DNA from: JAVBKP01 sp031553975
GTDB taxonomy: Bacteria > Bacillota > Clostridia > Peptostreptococcales > Anaerovoracaceae
Length of the DNA: 51,038 nucleotides
Assembly: GCA_031553975.1 (NCBI GenBank)
Contig: JAVBKP010000101.1
Location: 1-51,038, forward strand
Direction: 5' to 3'
The notes under the pieces are model-generated. The model worked only from the letters and a program-made list of their open reading frames with translations, was not told where the DNA came from and ran no database searches. Made by a program: the position numbers and the translations under genes. Positions 33,418 to 42,367 of the stretch are shown one piece after another (within the stretch, counting starts at the first letter, position 1; the number at the start of each line of letters is the position of its first letter).

Positions 33418-33466
33418 AAAAGGGCTAGCTCTCAATAAAATAATTTTTTTGGGAGTTAGCCCTTTT
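33418..33466. terminator. Bidirectional Rho-independent terminator
   Basis: GGGCTAGCTCTC (33422-33433) pairs with GGGAGTTAGCCC (33451-33462), with two mismatches, and the flanking A and T runs extend the stem. The minus-strand side ends in seven T residues and the plus-strand side in four. It lies 12-60 bases after the plus-strand operon and 4 bases after the minus-strand winged-helix gene, so it serves both. Confidence 0.85.
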
Positions 33467-33469
33467 GTC

Positions 33470-33769
33470 TTAATCAATCTTAGCTATTAAATTTGTTTGT
33501 AGCTGGCTGTTGATCGCTTGCTGGCCTAGTTCTGTTAAGTAATATTTTCTCACCAACACGTTGCCCTCTTTGCCATACCCCTTTTTCCAATACCCGAATT
33601 CCTCTAGGATTTTCATTATGTCATCTAACCTCTCGGCTTTGACGCCCAATTCTTGTGCCAAAGGCGCATGTAATGTGCCTTCATTCTCATTAATAAACCT
33701 CAATATATTGAGCATGTGTTTTCTGCCTAATCCAGCATACCCCTCTGCTGCCTGCGCCGTATCTTTCAT
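33470..33769 (-). CDS. Small winged-helix-like protein
   Basis: This 99-residue protein has a helix-turn-helix-like N-terminal half (MLNILRFINENEG, LAQELGVKAERLDDIMKILEEFGY) and a wing-like YYLTELGQQAI segment, as in small MarR- or PadR-like winged-helix proteins. It may be a DNA-binding regulator, but the target is unknown. The ATG at 33767-33769 has AAGGAG eight bases upstream. It follows DUF1697 by 65 bases and may be read from the same transcript. Confidence 0.65.
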   Translation of the reverse strand: MKDTAQAAEGYAGLGRKHMLNILRFINENEGTLHAPLAQELGVKAERLDDIMKILEEFGYWKKGYGKEGNVLVRKYYLTELGQQAINSQLQTNLIAKID

Positions 33770-33834
33770 GTCTGCCACTCCTTTTTTATTTTTAGTATGA
33801 CCCAAAAATAAAAAAATATAGCAGGGATTATAAT

Positions 33835-34428
33835 TTATAATTCTTTTGTCAATATATTTAGCTTATTCATGGTTTTCCAGTTTCGTACAGTTACTGGTGT
33901 TTTCACCTTTCCCAGCAGTATGGCTAGTTTTGAATCTCTTATGCTCTGATGGCAAAGTAGATACATCTCCCGTCCGTGGATCTGGATTAGGTCAGGTCCG
34001 TTATACTTTTCACAAAGTTTTTCAATATCGTCTTTGCAGACAGGCCCTGAGAATAAGTAAACATATAAATGTTCCACATCAGCATTGGCAAGTTCTGCCT
34101 CTGCAACCTCTTCACTAGAAAAAGGTATATCTTCAATAATCCGCGAAATCTCGTTTTCACTTCTCATAATGACTTTACTTTCAAAACCAAAAGCATCTTT
34201 GAATTTGGTTTCAACTTTATTTGTCAGGGTTTTTTCAAATGCTTCCGCATCGTTGGTTTCGTTGGATTTCTCAGGATTTTCGGCTTGAAACAAGACATTT
34301 CCACTTTGAATATACGTCTTCACCTTTTGAAATCCAAGACTCTCAAACATGGCCTTTAGCGCAGCCATTTTCACAATGTTCTTACCGCCCACGTTGATGC
34401 CCCTAAATAGGGTGATGTATGTTGTCAT
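33835..34428 (-). CDS. DUF1697-family protein
   Basis: This 197-residue cytoplasmic protein has the DUF1697 hallmark N-terminus ITLFRGINVGGKNIVKMAALK and YIQSGNVLF. The family is widespread in bacteria, with no agreed function. Its place 22 bases after the rfbH gene is probably incidental to glycan synthesis, although co-transcription is likely. GAGGAC precedes the ATG. Confidence 0.88.
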   Translation of the reverse strand: MTTYITLFRGINVGGKNIVKMAALKAMFESLGFQKVKTYIQSGNVLFQAENPEKSNETNDAEAFEKTLTNKVETKFKDAFGFESKVIMRSENEISRIIEDIPFSSEEVAEAELANADVEHLYVYLFSGPVCKDDIEKLCEKYNGPDLIQIHGREMYLLCHQSIRDSKLAILLGKVKTPVTVRNWKTMNKLNILTKEL

Positions 34429-34450
34429 AGTCAGTCCTCACAATCGCTTT

Positions 34451-35836
34451 CTAACCTGCTACAAAATCCTTTATGGTCTCAACCATATACCCTATCATTT
34501 CATCTGTCATGCCTGGATATACGCCAATCCAAAATGAGTTTGATACGACTTGATTGGTACTGGTCAAATCACCTACTACTCTATAGCTCATCCTATCCTC
34601 TCGGATGCCGTCAAAGCAAGGTTGTTGTATGATATTCCCTGCGAATAGATTTCTGGTCTGAATACCCTTGGCTTCCAAATGGGCTACGATTTCATCCCGC
34701 GTAAATCCTGCATCGTCTTTTACCGTCATAATAAATCCAAACCAACATGGCTTTGCGTTTTCTCCGTGAGTTGGTAGAATCAATGCATGGGCAACATCCT
34801 TCAGCCCTTCTTTTAGCATATCCCAATGCTTTCGCCTTGCCTTCACAAAATCCGGAAGTTTTTTTAGCTGGGCTACGCCTACTGCTGCCTGCATATCAGT
34901 AACTTTCAGATTGTATCCAAAGTGGGAATACACGTATTTATGGTCATATCCTAACGGAAGCTGTCCGAACTGCTGTGTGAATCTATGTCTACATGTATCG
35001 TCCTTGCCTGGTGGGCAATGACAATCCCTGCCCCAATCCCTAAACGAGTCTATTATATATTTTAGAGTTTGGTCATTGGTATATACCGCACCACCTTCCC
35101 CCATTGTCATTTGATGGGCCGGATAAAAACTAGATGTTCCAATATCACCAATAGTACCAGTTAGCTTCCACTGTCCATCTATATAGTACCGACCGCCCAA
35201 CGCATCGCAATTGTCCTCTACGAGCCATAGGTTATTCTTATCACAGAAAGTCTTTATACTGGCAAGGTCAAAGATGTTGCCTAATGTATGCGCTATGAAA
35301 ACCGCCTTTGTTTTAGGTGACAAGGCAGCATCGAGTCTCGATATATTTATGTTGTAGGATGGAATATCTATATCCACAAATACGGGCACTGCCCCGTACT
35401 GTATAATCGGCGCAATGGTGGTAGGAAACCCTGCCGCCACTGTGATTACCTCATCACCACGCTTGATCCTTCGCTCCCCTAGCTTGTCTGAAGTCAACGC
35501 CATAAAGGCTAGCAAATTGGCTGATGACCCTGAATTCACAGCTGAGCAATATTCTACCCCTAAAAATGTGGCAAATTCTCTTTCAAATTGTTCTGCATAT
35601 CTTCCTGCCGTCAACCAAAAATCCAAGGACGCATCTACCAGAGTAGCCACTTCCTCTTCATCAAAGACACGACTTGCATAGGGTATTTTTTGCCCCGGAC
35701 TAAATTTCCCATCCTTTTTATGGAAGGTATGGTAATACTTCTTAGCAGAAGCAATGGCCATCTGTCGATATACTTCGGGTAAACTTTCTTCTCCAAAATC
35801 ACTTTCCATATTTTGTAAAATTTTGTCAATATCCAT
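34451..35836 (-). CDS. rfbH: CDP-4-dehydro-6-deoxyglucose 3-dehydratase (E1, PMP/[2Fe-2S])
   Basis: This 461-residue aspartate-aminotransferase-fold enzyme removes the 3-hydroxyl of CDP-4-keto-6-deoxyglucose on the way to 3,6-dideoxyhexoses. The usual PLP lysine is replaced by His241 (SFYPAHQMTMGEGG), as in true E1 dehydratases. The [2Fe-2S] ligands follow the family pattern: Cys210, Cys272-x-Cys274, Cys282; the spacing from the first cysteine is four residues longer than the published C-x57-C. This separates it from ordinary DegT sugar aminotransferases. The ATG shares a base with the upstream stop (TAATG). Confidence 0.92.
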   Translation of the reverse strand: MDIDKILQNMESDFGEESLPEVYRQMAIASAKKYYHTFHKKDGKFSPGQKIPYASRVFDEEEVATLVDASLDFWLTAGRYAEQFEREFATFLGVEYCSAVNSGSSANLLAFMALTSDKLGERRIKRGDEVITVAAGFPTTIAPIIQYGAVPVFVDIDIPSYNINISRLDAALSPKTKAVFIAHTLGNIFDLASIKTFCDKNNLWLVEDNCDALGGRYYIDGQWKLTGTIGDIGTSSFYPAHQMTMGEGGAVYTNDQTLKYIIDSFRDWGRDCHCPPGKDDTCRHRFTQQFGQLPLGYDHKYVYSHFGYNLKVTDMQAAVGVAQLKKLPDFVKARRKHWDMLKEGLKDVAHALILPTHGENAKPCWFGFIMTVKDDAGFTRDEIVAHLEAKGIQTRNLFAGNIIQQPCFDGIREDRMSYRVVGDLTSTNQVVSNSFWIGVYPGMTDEMIGYMVETIKDFVAG

Positions 35837-37113
35837 TACAAATAGTACCTCGCATCTACGTATTTTTTTGCTTTTATTTGTGCTGCCACTTCTTGATAGC
35901 AGGGCCACGCCGTCACTAGTACTAAAACATCACTTTCACTAATAATCTTTCCCAGTTGACTCTCATATGAAATGGGCATATCATATGTAGCTCTAAATGG
36001 CTCTATGGCCATTGGGTCATGTCCGGTGATTTTTTCGTAGCCGTCAGCTAAAAGGCCCTGTATTATATGACTGGCCGGGGTATCCCTCACATCGTCACTG
36101 TCAGGTTTAAAAGAAAGACCCAATACACCGATTTTAACATCTTTTCCTAGTTCTGTTTTCAAATTGCCTGTGGCCTCTTTGCAGACAGTCTTAATTTTTT
36201 CTATTATATAAGTCTTAACATTTTCATTGGTATTGATCACAGAATCTAGCAGTATGCTCTGTGTCCCAACATGGTTCATTTTGCTACGCATAGCCTGGGT
36301 GTCCTTTGGTAGACAATATCCCCCATATCCACATCCTGGGTATAGATAGGACGTCATCTTAGCCGGCTCGCCGCTCCATCTTTTGTCTTGATAAAGTATT
36401 TTGAAGGCTTCCGATATTTGTATGCTCCCAATCGTGTCGGCCGCCATTGCCATTTCGTTAGAATAGCTAATCAAGGTAGCTAGCAATGTGTTAGATAAAT
36501 ATTTTATGAATTCACCTGTATTCAGCGTTACCCTGTGTATGGGGGCCCCAAAATCTTTGTAGATTTCTGCTACCTGTTCCCCAGACCTTTCATCCCACTG
36601 ACCGATTATCACTCTATCTGGATTGACAAAATCGTCCCAAGAATACCCTTCGCGTAGAAATTCTGGATTGTTCACCAAAAATATGTCTTTGCCAATGGTG
36701 AAGCCCATGGCCCTAAGCATATCCGCTACAGGTCCGTCTGTGGTGCCCGGCGGCACTGTGGATTTAATAACAACGGTCTTGCCTTTTGTTCCCTCCAATG
36801 TCTGCCTTAATGCCTTCTCTAATATGGTTAAATCAGCCTCGCCTGTGCCCTTTGCAGGGGTTCCCACGCAGTAAAATAAAACATGGCATTGATCAGATAG
36901 TTCTTTTGGCGAAGTAGCCAAGAAAAAATTCTTTTCCTTGTGCTTTTTTAGTGCCTCAGGCAGTCCTGGTTCGTAAAAGGGCACTTCTCCTCTGTTGATG
37001 CAAGAAAAACGGGTTTCGTCGCTATCATAGCCATATACTATTTTGTTAGTTTTCTCAGCAATGCCAAGTGCTGTAGTCAGCCCAACAAAGCCAAGTCCTA
37101 CTACTCCGATCAT
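35836..37113 (-). CDS. UDP-glucose/GDP-mannose dehydrogenase
   Basis: This 425-residue NAD-dependent nucleotide-sugar dehydrogenase oxidises a C6 alcohol to a uronate in two steps. It has GLGFVGL at residues 6-12, KSTVPPGTTD, NPEFLREG, a central dimerisation helix and the catalytic cysteine in GYGGYCLPKD, followed by SFKPDSDDVRDTP. UDP-glucose is the commonest substrate. A uronate-forming enzyme next to a decarboxylase-like SDR suggests UDP-glucuronate/xylose chemistry, but CDP- or GDP-sugars cannot be excluded. Confidence 0.9.
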   Translation of the reverse strand: MIGVVGLGFVGLTTALGIAEKTNKIVYGYDSDETRFSCINRGEVPFYEPGLPEALKKHKEKNFFLATSPKELSDQCHVLFYCVGTPAKGTGEADLTILEKALRQTLEGTKGKTVVIKSTVPPGTTDGPVADMLRAMGFTIGKDIFLVNNPEFLREGYSWDDFVNPDRVIIGQWDERSGEQVAEIYKDFGAPIHRVTLNTGEFIKYLSNTLLATLISYSNEMAMAADTIGSIQISEAFKILYQDKRWSGEPAKMTSYLYPGCGYGGYCLPKDTQAMRSKMNHVGTQSILLDSVINTNENVKTYIIEKIKTVCKEATGNLKTELGKDVKIGVLGLSFKPDSDDVRDTPASHIIQGLLADGYEKITGHDPMAIEPFRATYDMPISYESQLGKIISESDVLVLVTAWPCYQEVAAQIKAKKYVDARYYL

Positions 37114-37137
37114 GTCTCCGCCTGCCTTTCTGCATTG

Positions 37138-38229
37138 CTAGCTATTTGTTTCCTCTTTGCACCATTGCAAATAGTTCTTAATCCCATCCTCTAGGGTGAC
37201 ACTTGGATCAAACCCTAATACACTTCGCGCCTTATCTATATTGGGGCATCTTCTTTGTGGGTTGTCCGTCAAATAGTGCTTATCTTCTGACTCTTTGAAT
37301 ACAACTTGCCCTGTATAGCCAAACTCACGTCGCCCAATCTCTTTATATATCTCCGCCAAATCACCTACTGTAATCTCTGGCTGGTCATTGCCTATGTTAA
37401 AATAATCATACTTGCCATGTGTGAGTACCTTAAGATACCCTGTGATAGCATCTGCTATATAGCAAAATGTCCGTGTGGCTTTGCCATTTGAAAATATCTC
37501 TATGTCTTTATTTTCAAGGATATTCTTGGCCATGTCCGCAGGCAAGCGCTTGTCATTGACATTCATACCTGGTCCGTAGTTGTTAAAAGGCCTTGCTACG
37601 CCTACAGGAAGTCCATATTCTTGGCTATAGGCTGCACACATGGTCTCTCCTACGCGTTTTGCCTCATCATAGCACGCTCTCGGTCCTGTGCAAGATACGA
37701 GACCTCTATACTCCTCCGGGGTTGGGATGGCGTCTGGGGTTGGGTCACCATATATTTCGCTACTGGAAAAAAACAGTATTCCACTAACAGATTTTTCTTT
37801 ATAAAACTCAAATATATTTCTAAGCCCGATGACGTTTGCATCTATTGTTTTAATTGGATATTGTCTATAAAAAATTGGGGATGCGATGGATGCTAGATGT
37901 ATTATATAATCTGCCTCACTGACACCATCGATATTGGATATATCGTCAGAGATAATGTCAAAATCCCTGATTTCAACCTTTCCTCTCATGATCTCTGGCA
38001 TGTCTGCCAAAAGTTCATGAATCCATGGTTTTTCACCAAGCATGAAATTGTCTGTCAAAATAATCTTCTTAGGCACTATATTTGCCTCCGCTAGGGATGC
38101 AAAATACCACGCAAAATAGTATCCCAAAAACCCAGCTGCTCCTGTAATGAATATGGTTTTATTTTGGAATTTTTCGTTTTCGTTAAACTTTTCACGAATA
38201 TAGGCTAGGTCCTTGTTTCTAACAGACAT
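37138..38229 (-). CDS. Extended SDR, UDP-glucuronate-decarboxylase-like
   Basis: This 363-residue NAD-dependent SDR has FITGAAGFLGYY as the nucleotide loop, IIHLASIASP, an SSSEIYG segment, the catalytic YDEAKR and ARPFNNYGPGM. These features are closest to UDP-glucuronate decarboxylase (UXS) and related 4,6-dehydratases. Next to a UDP-glucose dehydrogenase it could make UDP-xylose. Alternatively it could supply the CDP-glucose 4,6-dehydratase activity that the operon otherwise lacks. AGGAG lies eight bases before the ATG. Confidence 0.82.
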   Translation of the reverse strand: MSVRNKDLAYIREKFNENEKFQNKTIFITGAAGFLGYYFAWYFASLAEANIVPKKIILTDNFMLGEKPWIHELLADMPEIMRGKVEIRDFDIISDDISNIDGVSEADYIIHLASIASPIFYRQYPIKTIDANVIGLRNIFEFYKEKSVSGILFFSSSEIYGDPTPDAIPTPEEYRGLVSCTGPRACYDEAKRVGETMCAAYSQEYGLPVGVARPFNNYGPGMNVNDKRLPADMAKNILENKDIEIFSNGKATRTFCYIADAITGYLKVLTHGKYDYFNIGNDQPEITVGDLAEIYKEIGRREFGYTGQVVFKESEDKHYLTDNPQRRCPNIDKARSVLGFDPSVTLEDGIKNYLQWCKEETNS

Positions 38230-38262
38230 AATGAACTCCTCTCAGTCCTCTTGGTCTTCCAT

Positions 38263-39363
38263 CTACTTGTTTTCATCCATTCCACGATTGTATACTAACT
38301 CTTTTAATGCAGGGTCTGCATCTTGATTATCAATATAGTCTATCTTTAGCGGCTGGTCAGCTTTAATATCAGTTGCCAGCACTTGTCCTTCTATTATTTC
38401 CCTACATGAAAGCTGTCCTTTTAGCAATGGTATCGCCAAATACACGTCGTCATTGGTGACAATATGGCCTTTTGGAAGGTCTCTTTTCAAATACACACCT
38501 CTCACAAGGGCGTCGAGATATTCTGTTTCATTTTTAGGCAGTATTCTCCGCATATCTGTGCTAGCGCCACAAATTTGTCTAGCCGTGTGATAGGCTTTAA
38601 ACCATCTATCTATTTCCTCAGGGGTGGAACAGTATGGCGACACTGGAATTCCATCAGCTTCAATATCAATGTGTCTCTCAAACGTTCTCGCACCCTTAGC
38701 ATAGGCTATGAGCATAGAAATCGTCAAATCTCCCGATTCATGGGTAGAAAACCCTATGATTTGATCTGGGTACCTCTTTTTCAAAAAATCTATTTGGTTT
38801 AACTCTAAGTCGCATTTCTCCGATGGGTATAAAGATATACAGTGATTAATGGCTACAGGTATATTCCTTTGCTGAAAAAACAGCACCATATCATCAATAT
38901 TCTTTTGCCTTGCACCTCCTGTTGATGCAATGACAGGTTTGTTGGTTTTTGCAATTTTTTCAATTAAAAACCAATCATTAATATCTGAACTTGCCATTTT
39001 TAATATGTCAACCCCAAGTTCAATACATAAATCTACAGATGCTTCATCAAAAGGAGTGGCCATGGCTATACATCCACATTCCTTTATTTTGTCAATCATC
39101 GCAGCATATTCCGCCTTTGACATTTTAGTATCCATTGTCTTTTTTATATACCGAATGTCCTGACGATATTTATAATCCTTATGGATAAAATTGTCCACAT
39201 CCCTAATCTGGAGTTTTATGGCTGTTTTAACAGCATTGGCCCCTGCAACTTTAGCAAAGTCAGATATTATTTTGAGTCCCCTATCTAGGTCTCCCCAATG
39301 ATTATTAGCTAGTTCTAACACAAATAGATCTTGAAATATATTGCCGTGGATTTTACCTGACAT
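38263..39363 (-). CDS. NeuB-like PEP-condensing synthase with C-terminal SAF domain
   Basis: In this 366-residue protein, residues 15-265 form a NeuB-type TIM barrel (LELANNHWGDLDRG, VKTAIKLQ, KMASSDIND, STGGAR, HCISLYPS and ERHID). Residues 295-355 form a SAF/antifreeze-like domain (GVYLKRDLPKGHIVT). NeuB enzymes join phosphoenolpyruvate to an amino-sugar aldehyde to make nonulosonic acids. None of the usual partners (NeuC, NeuA, PseB/C) is present, so the acceptor may be novel. I chose ATG 39361-39363 because AAGGAGG is well placed; ATG 39382-39384 also has a ribosome site. Confidence 0.82.
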   Translation of the reverse strand: MSGKIHGNIFQDLFVLELANNHWGDLDRGLKIISDFAKVAGANAVKTAIKLQIRDVDNFIHKDYKYRQDIRYIKKTMDTKMSKAEYAAMIDKIKECGCIAMATPFDEASVDLCIELGVDILKMASSDINDWFLIEKIAKTNKPVIASTGGARQKNIDDMVLFFQQRNIPVAINHCISLYPSEKCDLELNQIDFLKKRYPDQIIGFSTHESGDLTISMLIAYAKGARTFERHIDIEADGIPVSPYCSTPEEIDRWFKAYHTARQICGASTDMRRILPKNETEYLDALVRGVYLKRDLPKGHIVTNDDVYLAIPLLKGQLSCREIIEGQVLATDIKADQPLKIDYIDNQDADPALKELVYNRGMDENK

Positions 39364-39397
39364 CTGTTGCCCCTCCTTGTTCATTTTGACTCCCTTT

Positions 39398-41266
39398 TTA
39401 GTCTTCAATGGGTTTTATTATTATATTTTCCAAAAATTCTTCCCTTGGCAAAAATGGAAAAAGGTTCTCCAGTGGTTGGGATACCATCCTGCCATCTTCT
39501 AGTTTGATTGACGCTGGCTTCGGTGCAAATATTTGCTCTGGCGTGAGCATAACTTCACAGATGAATGCTCCCTCTGCTCCAAGTGCCTCTTTTATGGCAC
39601 CTTCCATGTCTTCGTGATTACTTGCTCTATTATATGGTATGTTGTATGCCTGTGCAAGCTTTTGCATCTCAGGAAGACCTTGCTTAGGTTCCCCATTACA
39701 GCATCCAACCAGTGGCTGTCCAAAAAAATTCGCTTGGGTTTGCCTAATAGAGTGGTATCCTTTGTTGTTCAGCACAAATATTTTAATTGGCAAATCAAAA
39801 TTAACTATAGTCTGCAATTCCTGCAAATTCATCTGTATGCTACCGTCACCAGCTAAGCAAATAACTTGTCCCCATTCTGTACCTGCTTGACTTTCCAACT
39901 TAGTGCTGGCAACCCCTATGGCGGCCGGCAAATCATACCCCATAGGCGCACTTCCTGAATTGCTAAATATACGCTGTCCCTGCTTTACATGTAGTGCTTG
40001 GAATGAGCAAATGCACGCTGTGGCATTGGCGGCCACCACCACATCTTGTTCCTCAAGGGCATCACCCAGCTTTTCCATGAAACAATATGGATTAATCATA
40101 TCCTTTCGTTCCCAATATTCTGGCAATACGGTCTTGTACTTATGCTTTCTAGCAATGCACCAATCTACCCAGCCCGTATGGATATTTTGCCACTTTGATG
40201 CATCAATCTCTGCTATCAGTGCTTTTGTGAATAATTTAACGTCCGTATTGATTTTGGTATTAATCTTAAGGCTAGGTTTGTCCATTTCGGCTTGGTCAAT
40301 ATCAACCATCACCTTGTAGGCCTCCCTAGCAAAGCTATCCCAGCTATATCCAATTTGCCTAATTCCTAGCCTGCATCCAAGTATGATCAAAAGATCCGCG
40401 TTTTGCACAGCAAAATTCCCCGCTCTATCTCCGATTGTTCCTGGTCTTCCAATATAAAGAGGAGAGTCGTACGGCATTACATCATGGGCATTAAATCCTG
40501 CTACAACTGGTATGTTTAATTTCTGAATTAATGTGACGAACTCCTTCTCTGCCTTGGCTATATGTATACCATTGCCTACATACAGTACTGGCCTTTTTGC
40601 GTTTTTTATCCTGTCCAGCAAGTCCTTGCTTTGTTTCTTCACATAATCATGTGTAGAATCATCTAAAATTAACCCTATTTCAGCCATGGTTCCTGTTAGC
40701 TCTGCGGCATTAAAGTGTCTTAAATCATCAGTTTCAATAATAGCGCCTTGGACATTCATTGGTATATCTAACCAACAGGGTCCAGGTCTACCGTTCTCAG
40801 CTAGAAACAGTGCTTTGTCTAAGTGATATCTAATCTCCAATGGGTCTGTCACCATAACTGCATATTTAGTCATGGTTTGCACTGTTTTAGTGATATCAAA
40901 CTCCTGATCTCCCATCTGCCTTAGTGCAAGCCCTGTGCTTCTGACCGTAGTCTCGTACTTTACTTGTCCTGATATGACTAACATAGGTATGGAATCAAGA
41001 TATGCTCCCATCACACCACTAACCGCATTCATCCCCCCTGGTCCAGTGGTAACGCAGCTGACACCAGTCTTCCCACTTATCTTAGCATAGCCCTCCGCCG
41101 CTATCGTACAAGCCTGCTCGTTGTGATTATAAATGCAAGAGATCTTTGGATGCTTGCCAAAAGCATCATTTAAATGCATGGCACCTCCGCCCACTATGGT
41201 GAATACCGTTTCAAGACCACGTGACGCTATCTCACCAGCTATATAGTCTGCTACCCTAATTTTCAT
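39398..41266 (-). CDS. Thiamine-diphosphate enzyme (acetolactate-synthase-like, possible YerE-type)
   Basis: This 622-residue protein has three domains of the acetohydroxyacid synthase/pyruvate oxidase group. The activating glutamate is in NHNEQACTIAAEGYAK, GRPGPCWLDIP ends the first domain, and GDGSIQMNLQELQT with the NNKGY asparagine binds the diphosphate and Mg. It sits between rfbF and a NeuB-like gene rather than with ilv genes. In Yersinia, YerE, a homologue of this fold, adds a two-carbon unit from pyruvate to CDP-4-keto-3,6-dideoxyglucose to form the branched sugar yersiniose. That is an attractive role here, but it is inferred from context. GAGGAG is placed for the ATG at 41264-41266. 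Confidence 0.82.
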   Translation of the reverse strand: MKIRVADYIAGEIASRGLETVFTIVGGGAMHLNDAFGKHPKISCIYNHNEQACTIAAEGYAKISGKTGVSCVTTGPGGMNAVSGVMGAYLDSIPMLVISGQVKYETTVRSTGLALRQMGDQEFDITKTVQTMTKYAVMVTDPLEIRYHLDKALFLAENGRPGPCWLDIPMNVQGAIIETDDLRHFNAAELTGTMAEIGLILDDSTHDYVKKQSKDLLDRIKNAKRPVLYVGNGIHIAKAEKEFVTLIQKLNIPVVAGFNAHDVMPYDSPLYIGRPGTIGDRAGNFAVQNADLLIILGCRLGIRQIGYSWDSFAREAYKVMVDIDQAEMDKPSLKINTKINTDVKLFTKALIAEIDASKWQNIHTGWVDWCIARKHKYKTVLPEYWERKDMINPYCFMEKLGDALEEQDVVVAANATACICSFQALHVKQGQRIFSNSGSAPMGYDLPAAIGVASTKLESQAGTEWGQVICLAGDGSIQMNLQELQTIVNFDLPIKIFVLNNKGYHSIRQTQANFFGQPLVGCCNGEPKQGLPEMQKLAQAYNIPYNRASNHEDMEGAIKEALGAEGAFICEVMLTPEQIFAPKPASIKLEDGRMVSQPLENLFPFLPREEFLENIIIKPIED

Positions 41267-41409
41267 TTGGCTCCTCATTTCTGTTTATGTTTTAGTTTTT
41301 TGTAGACAGGCACCCAACCACCCATGTTTACAAATCAGTTTTTTGCGCCGTTTCCACAAAAGGTTCTCCCCGCCAATACCAAAGACTCATCTTATATTTC
41401 CCGTCCAGT

Positions 41410-42183
41410 TTATCTCCATATTGTCCATGGCGCCTTACCGCTCTCCCAGAGCTTTTCTAATAGGTGTTTATCCCTTTGGGTATCCATACACTGCCAAAAT
41501 GTTGTATGCTTATATGCTACAACTTGTCCTTGATCTGCTAGATCAGCAATGGGTGCATCTTCAAACGGTATATCGTCCCCTTGTATTTTGTCCAAAACTT
41601 CAGGCTCTAGGACCATGAATCCTCCGTTCACCCAGTCTCCGTCACTTTGTCCTTTTTCTCTAAATGACTTGACAACATCACCCTCATCTAAATCAACTAC
41701 ACCATATCGGCTGGCTGGTCTAACCACCGTCATAGTCGCCAGCTTTCCATGGGCCTTGTGGAAAGCAACTGTCTTTGCTATATTCACATCGGACACGCCA
41801 TCACCATATGTCATGAGGAAAGTTTCATTGTTGATATATTCTTTTATTCGTTTTAGCCTACCACCTGTCGCTGTATTTTGTCCTGTATTGACCAATGTCA
41901 CTTTCCACGGTTCAGCAAAGTTGTCATGGACGGTCATTTCATTTTTGGCCATATCAAAAGTCACATCAGATGCGTACAGAAAATAATCCGAAAAGAACTC
42001 TTTAATAATATGCCCTTTGTATCCAAGACATATAACAAATTCATTGAATCCGTAGTGGGAATATATTTTCATAATATGCCACAATATAGGCATGTCCCCA
42101 ATTTCTATCATTGGTTTTGGCTTTAAATGGGATTCTTCACTGATACGTGTTCCAAGTCCACCTGCTAAAATCACTACTTTCAT
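41410..42183 (-). CDS. rfbF: Glucose-1-phosphate cytidylyltransferase
   Basis: This 257-residue enzyme makes CDP-glucose from CTP and glucose 1-phosphate, the entry point to CDP-3,6-dideoxysugars. It has the nucleotidyltransferase signature LAGGLGTRISEESHLKPKPMIEIG, ICLGYKG, the acidic MTYGDGVSDV and NGGFMVLEPE. Length and motifs agree with RfbF/DdhA. It is the first gene of its operon; a sigma-28-type promoter lies about 185 bases upstream. A gap of 143 bases separates it from the TPP enzyme gene. Confidence 0.95.
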   Translation of the reverse strand: MKVVILAGGLGTRISEESHLKPKPMIEIGDMPILWHIMKIYSHYGFNEFVICLGYKGHIIKEFFSDYFLYASDVTFDMAKNEMTVHDNFAEPWKVTLVNTGQNTATGGRLKRIKEYINNETFLMTYGDGVSDVNIAKTVAFHKAHGKLATMTVVRPASRYGVVDLDEGDVVKSFREKGQSDGDWVNGGFMVLEPEVLDKIQGDDIPFEDAPIADLADQGQVVAYKHTTFWQCMDTQRDKHLLEKLWESGKAPWTIWR

Positions 42184-42259
42184 GTTACTTCCCTTTCTTC
42201 ATCTGCACTATATTGTCGAAATTTTCATGGAGGATTAGCTACTATGTTGCAAATAGTCT

Positions 42260-42289
42260 TTGCTAATTTTTTAATTAATATGATATAAT
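42260..42289 (+). promoter_or_regulatory. Extended -10 sigma-A promoter of the divergent SDR gene
   Basis: TGATATAATA (42281-42290) contains TATAAT with the extended TGn element. TTGCTA lies 18 bases upstream (42260-42265), matching the -35 at 4 of 6 positions. The predicted leader of about 115 bases holds the hairpin at 42324-42345. Confidence 0.6.
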
Positions 42290-42323
42290 AAATGCCAAGA
42301 TGCATTTATTGCGTCCTTGTGCA

Positions 42324-42345
42324 GCAAATTGCATTAACAATTTGC
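42324..42345 (+). other. Leader hairpin upstream of the divergent SDR gene
   Basis: GCAAATTG and CAATTTGC pair perfectly over 8 bases around CATTAA. It lies in the predicted leader, about 65 bases before the ATG. It could also be an operator palindrome for a regulator acting on the divergent promoters. No known motif was recognised. Confidence 0.35.
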
Positions 42346-42367
42346 ACTGATGATGTACTATTCATTT

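Noticed and set aside
33827..33852. TTGACA and TATAAT before the winged-helix gene
   Set aside because: The spacer is only 14 bases, too short for a normal promoter, and the region is AT-rich; chance is likely.
34451..35836. Sugar aminotransferase of the DegT family
   Set aside because: The PLP lysine is replaced by histidine and the iron-sulphur cysteines of RfbH/E1 are present, so it is a dehydratase.
38263..39363. Sialic, pseudaminic or legionaminic acid pathway
   Set aside because: Only a NeuB-like synthase is present. No NeuC, NeuA, PseB, PseC or PseF homologue was recognised, so I do not call a nonulosonic acid pathway.
39398..41266. Acetolactate synthase for branched-chain amino acids
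   Set aside because: No ilv genes or small regulatory subunit are nearby, and the surrounding genes make nucleotide sugars. The motif pattern alone cannot exclude it.
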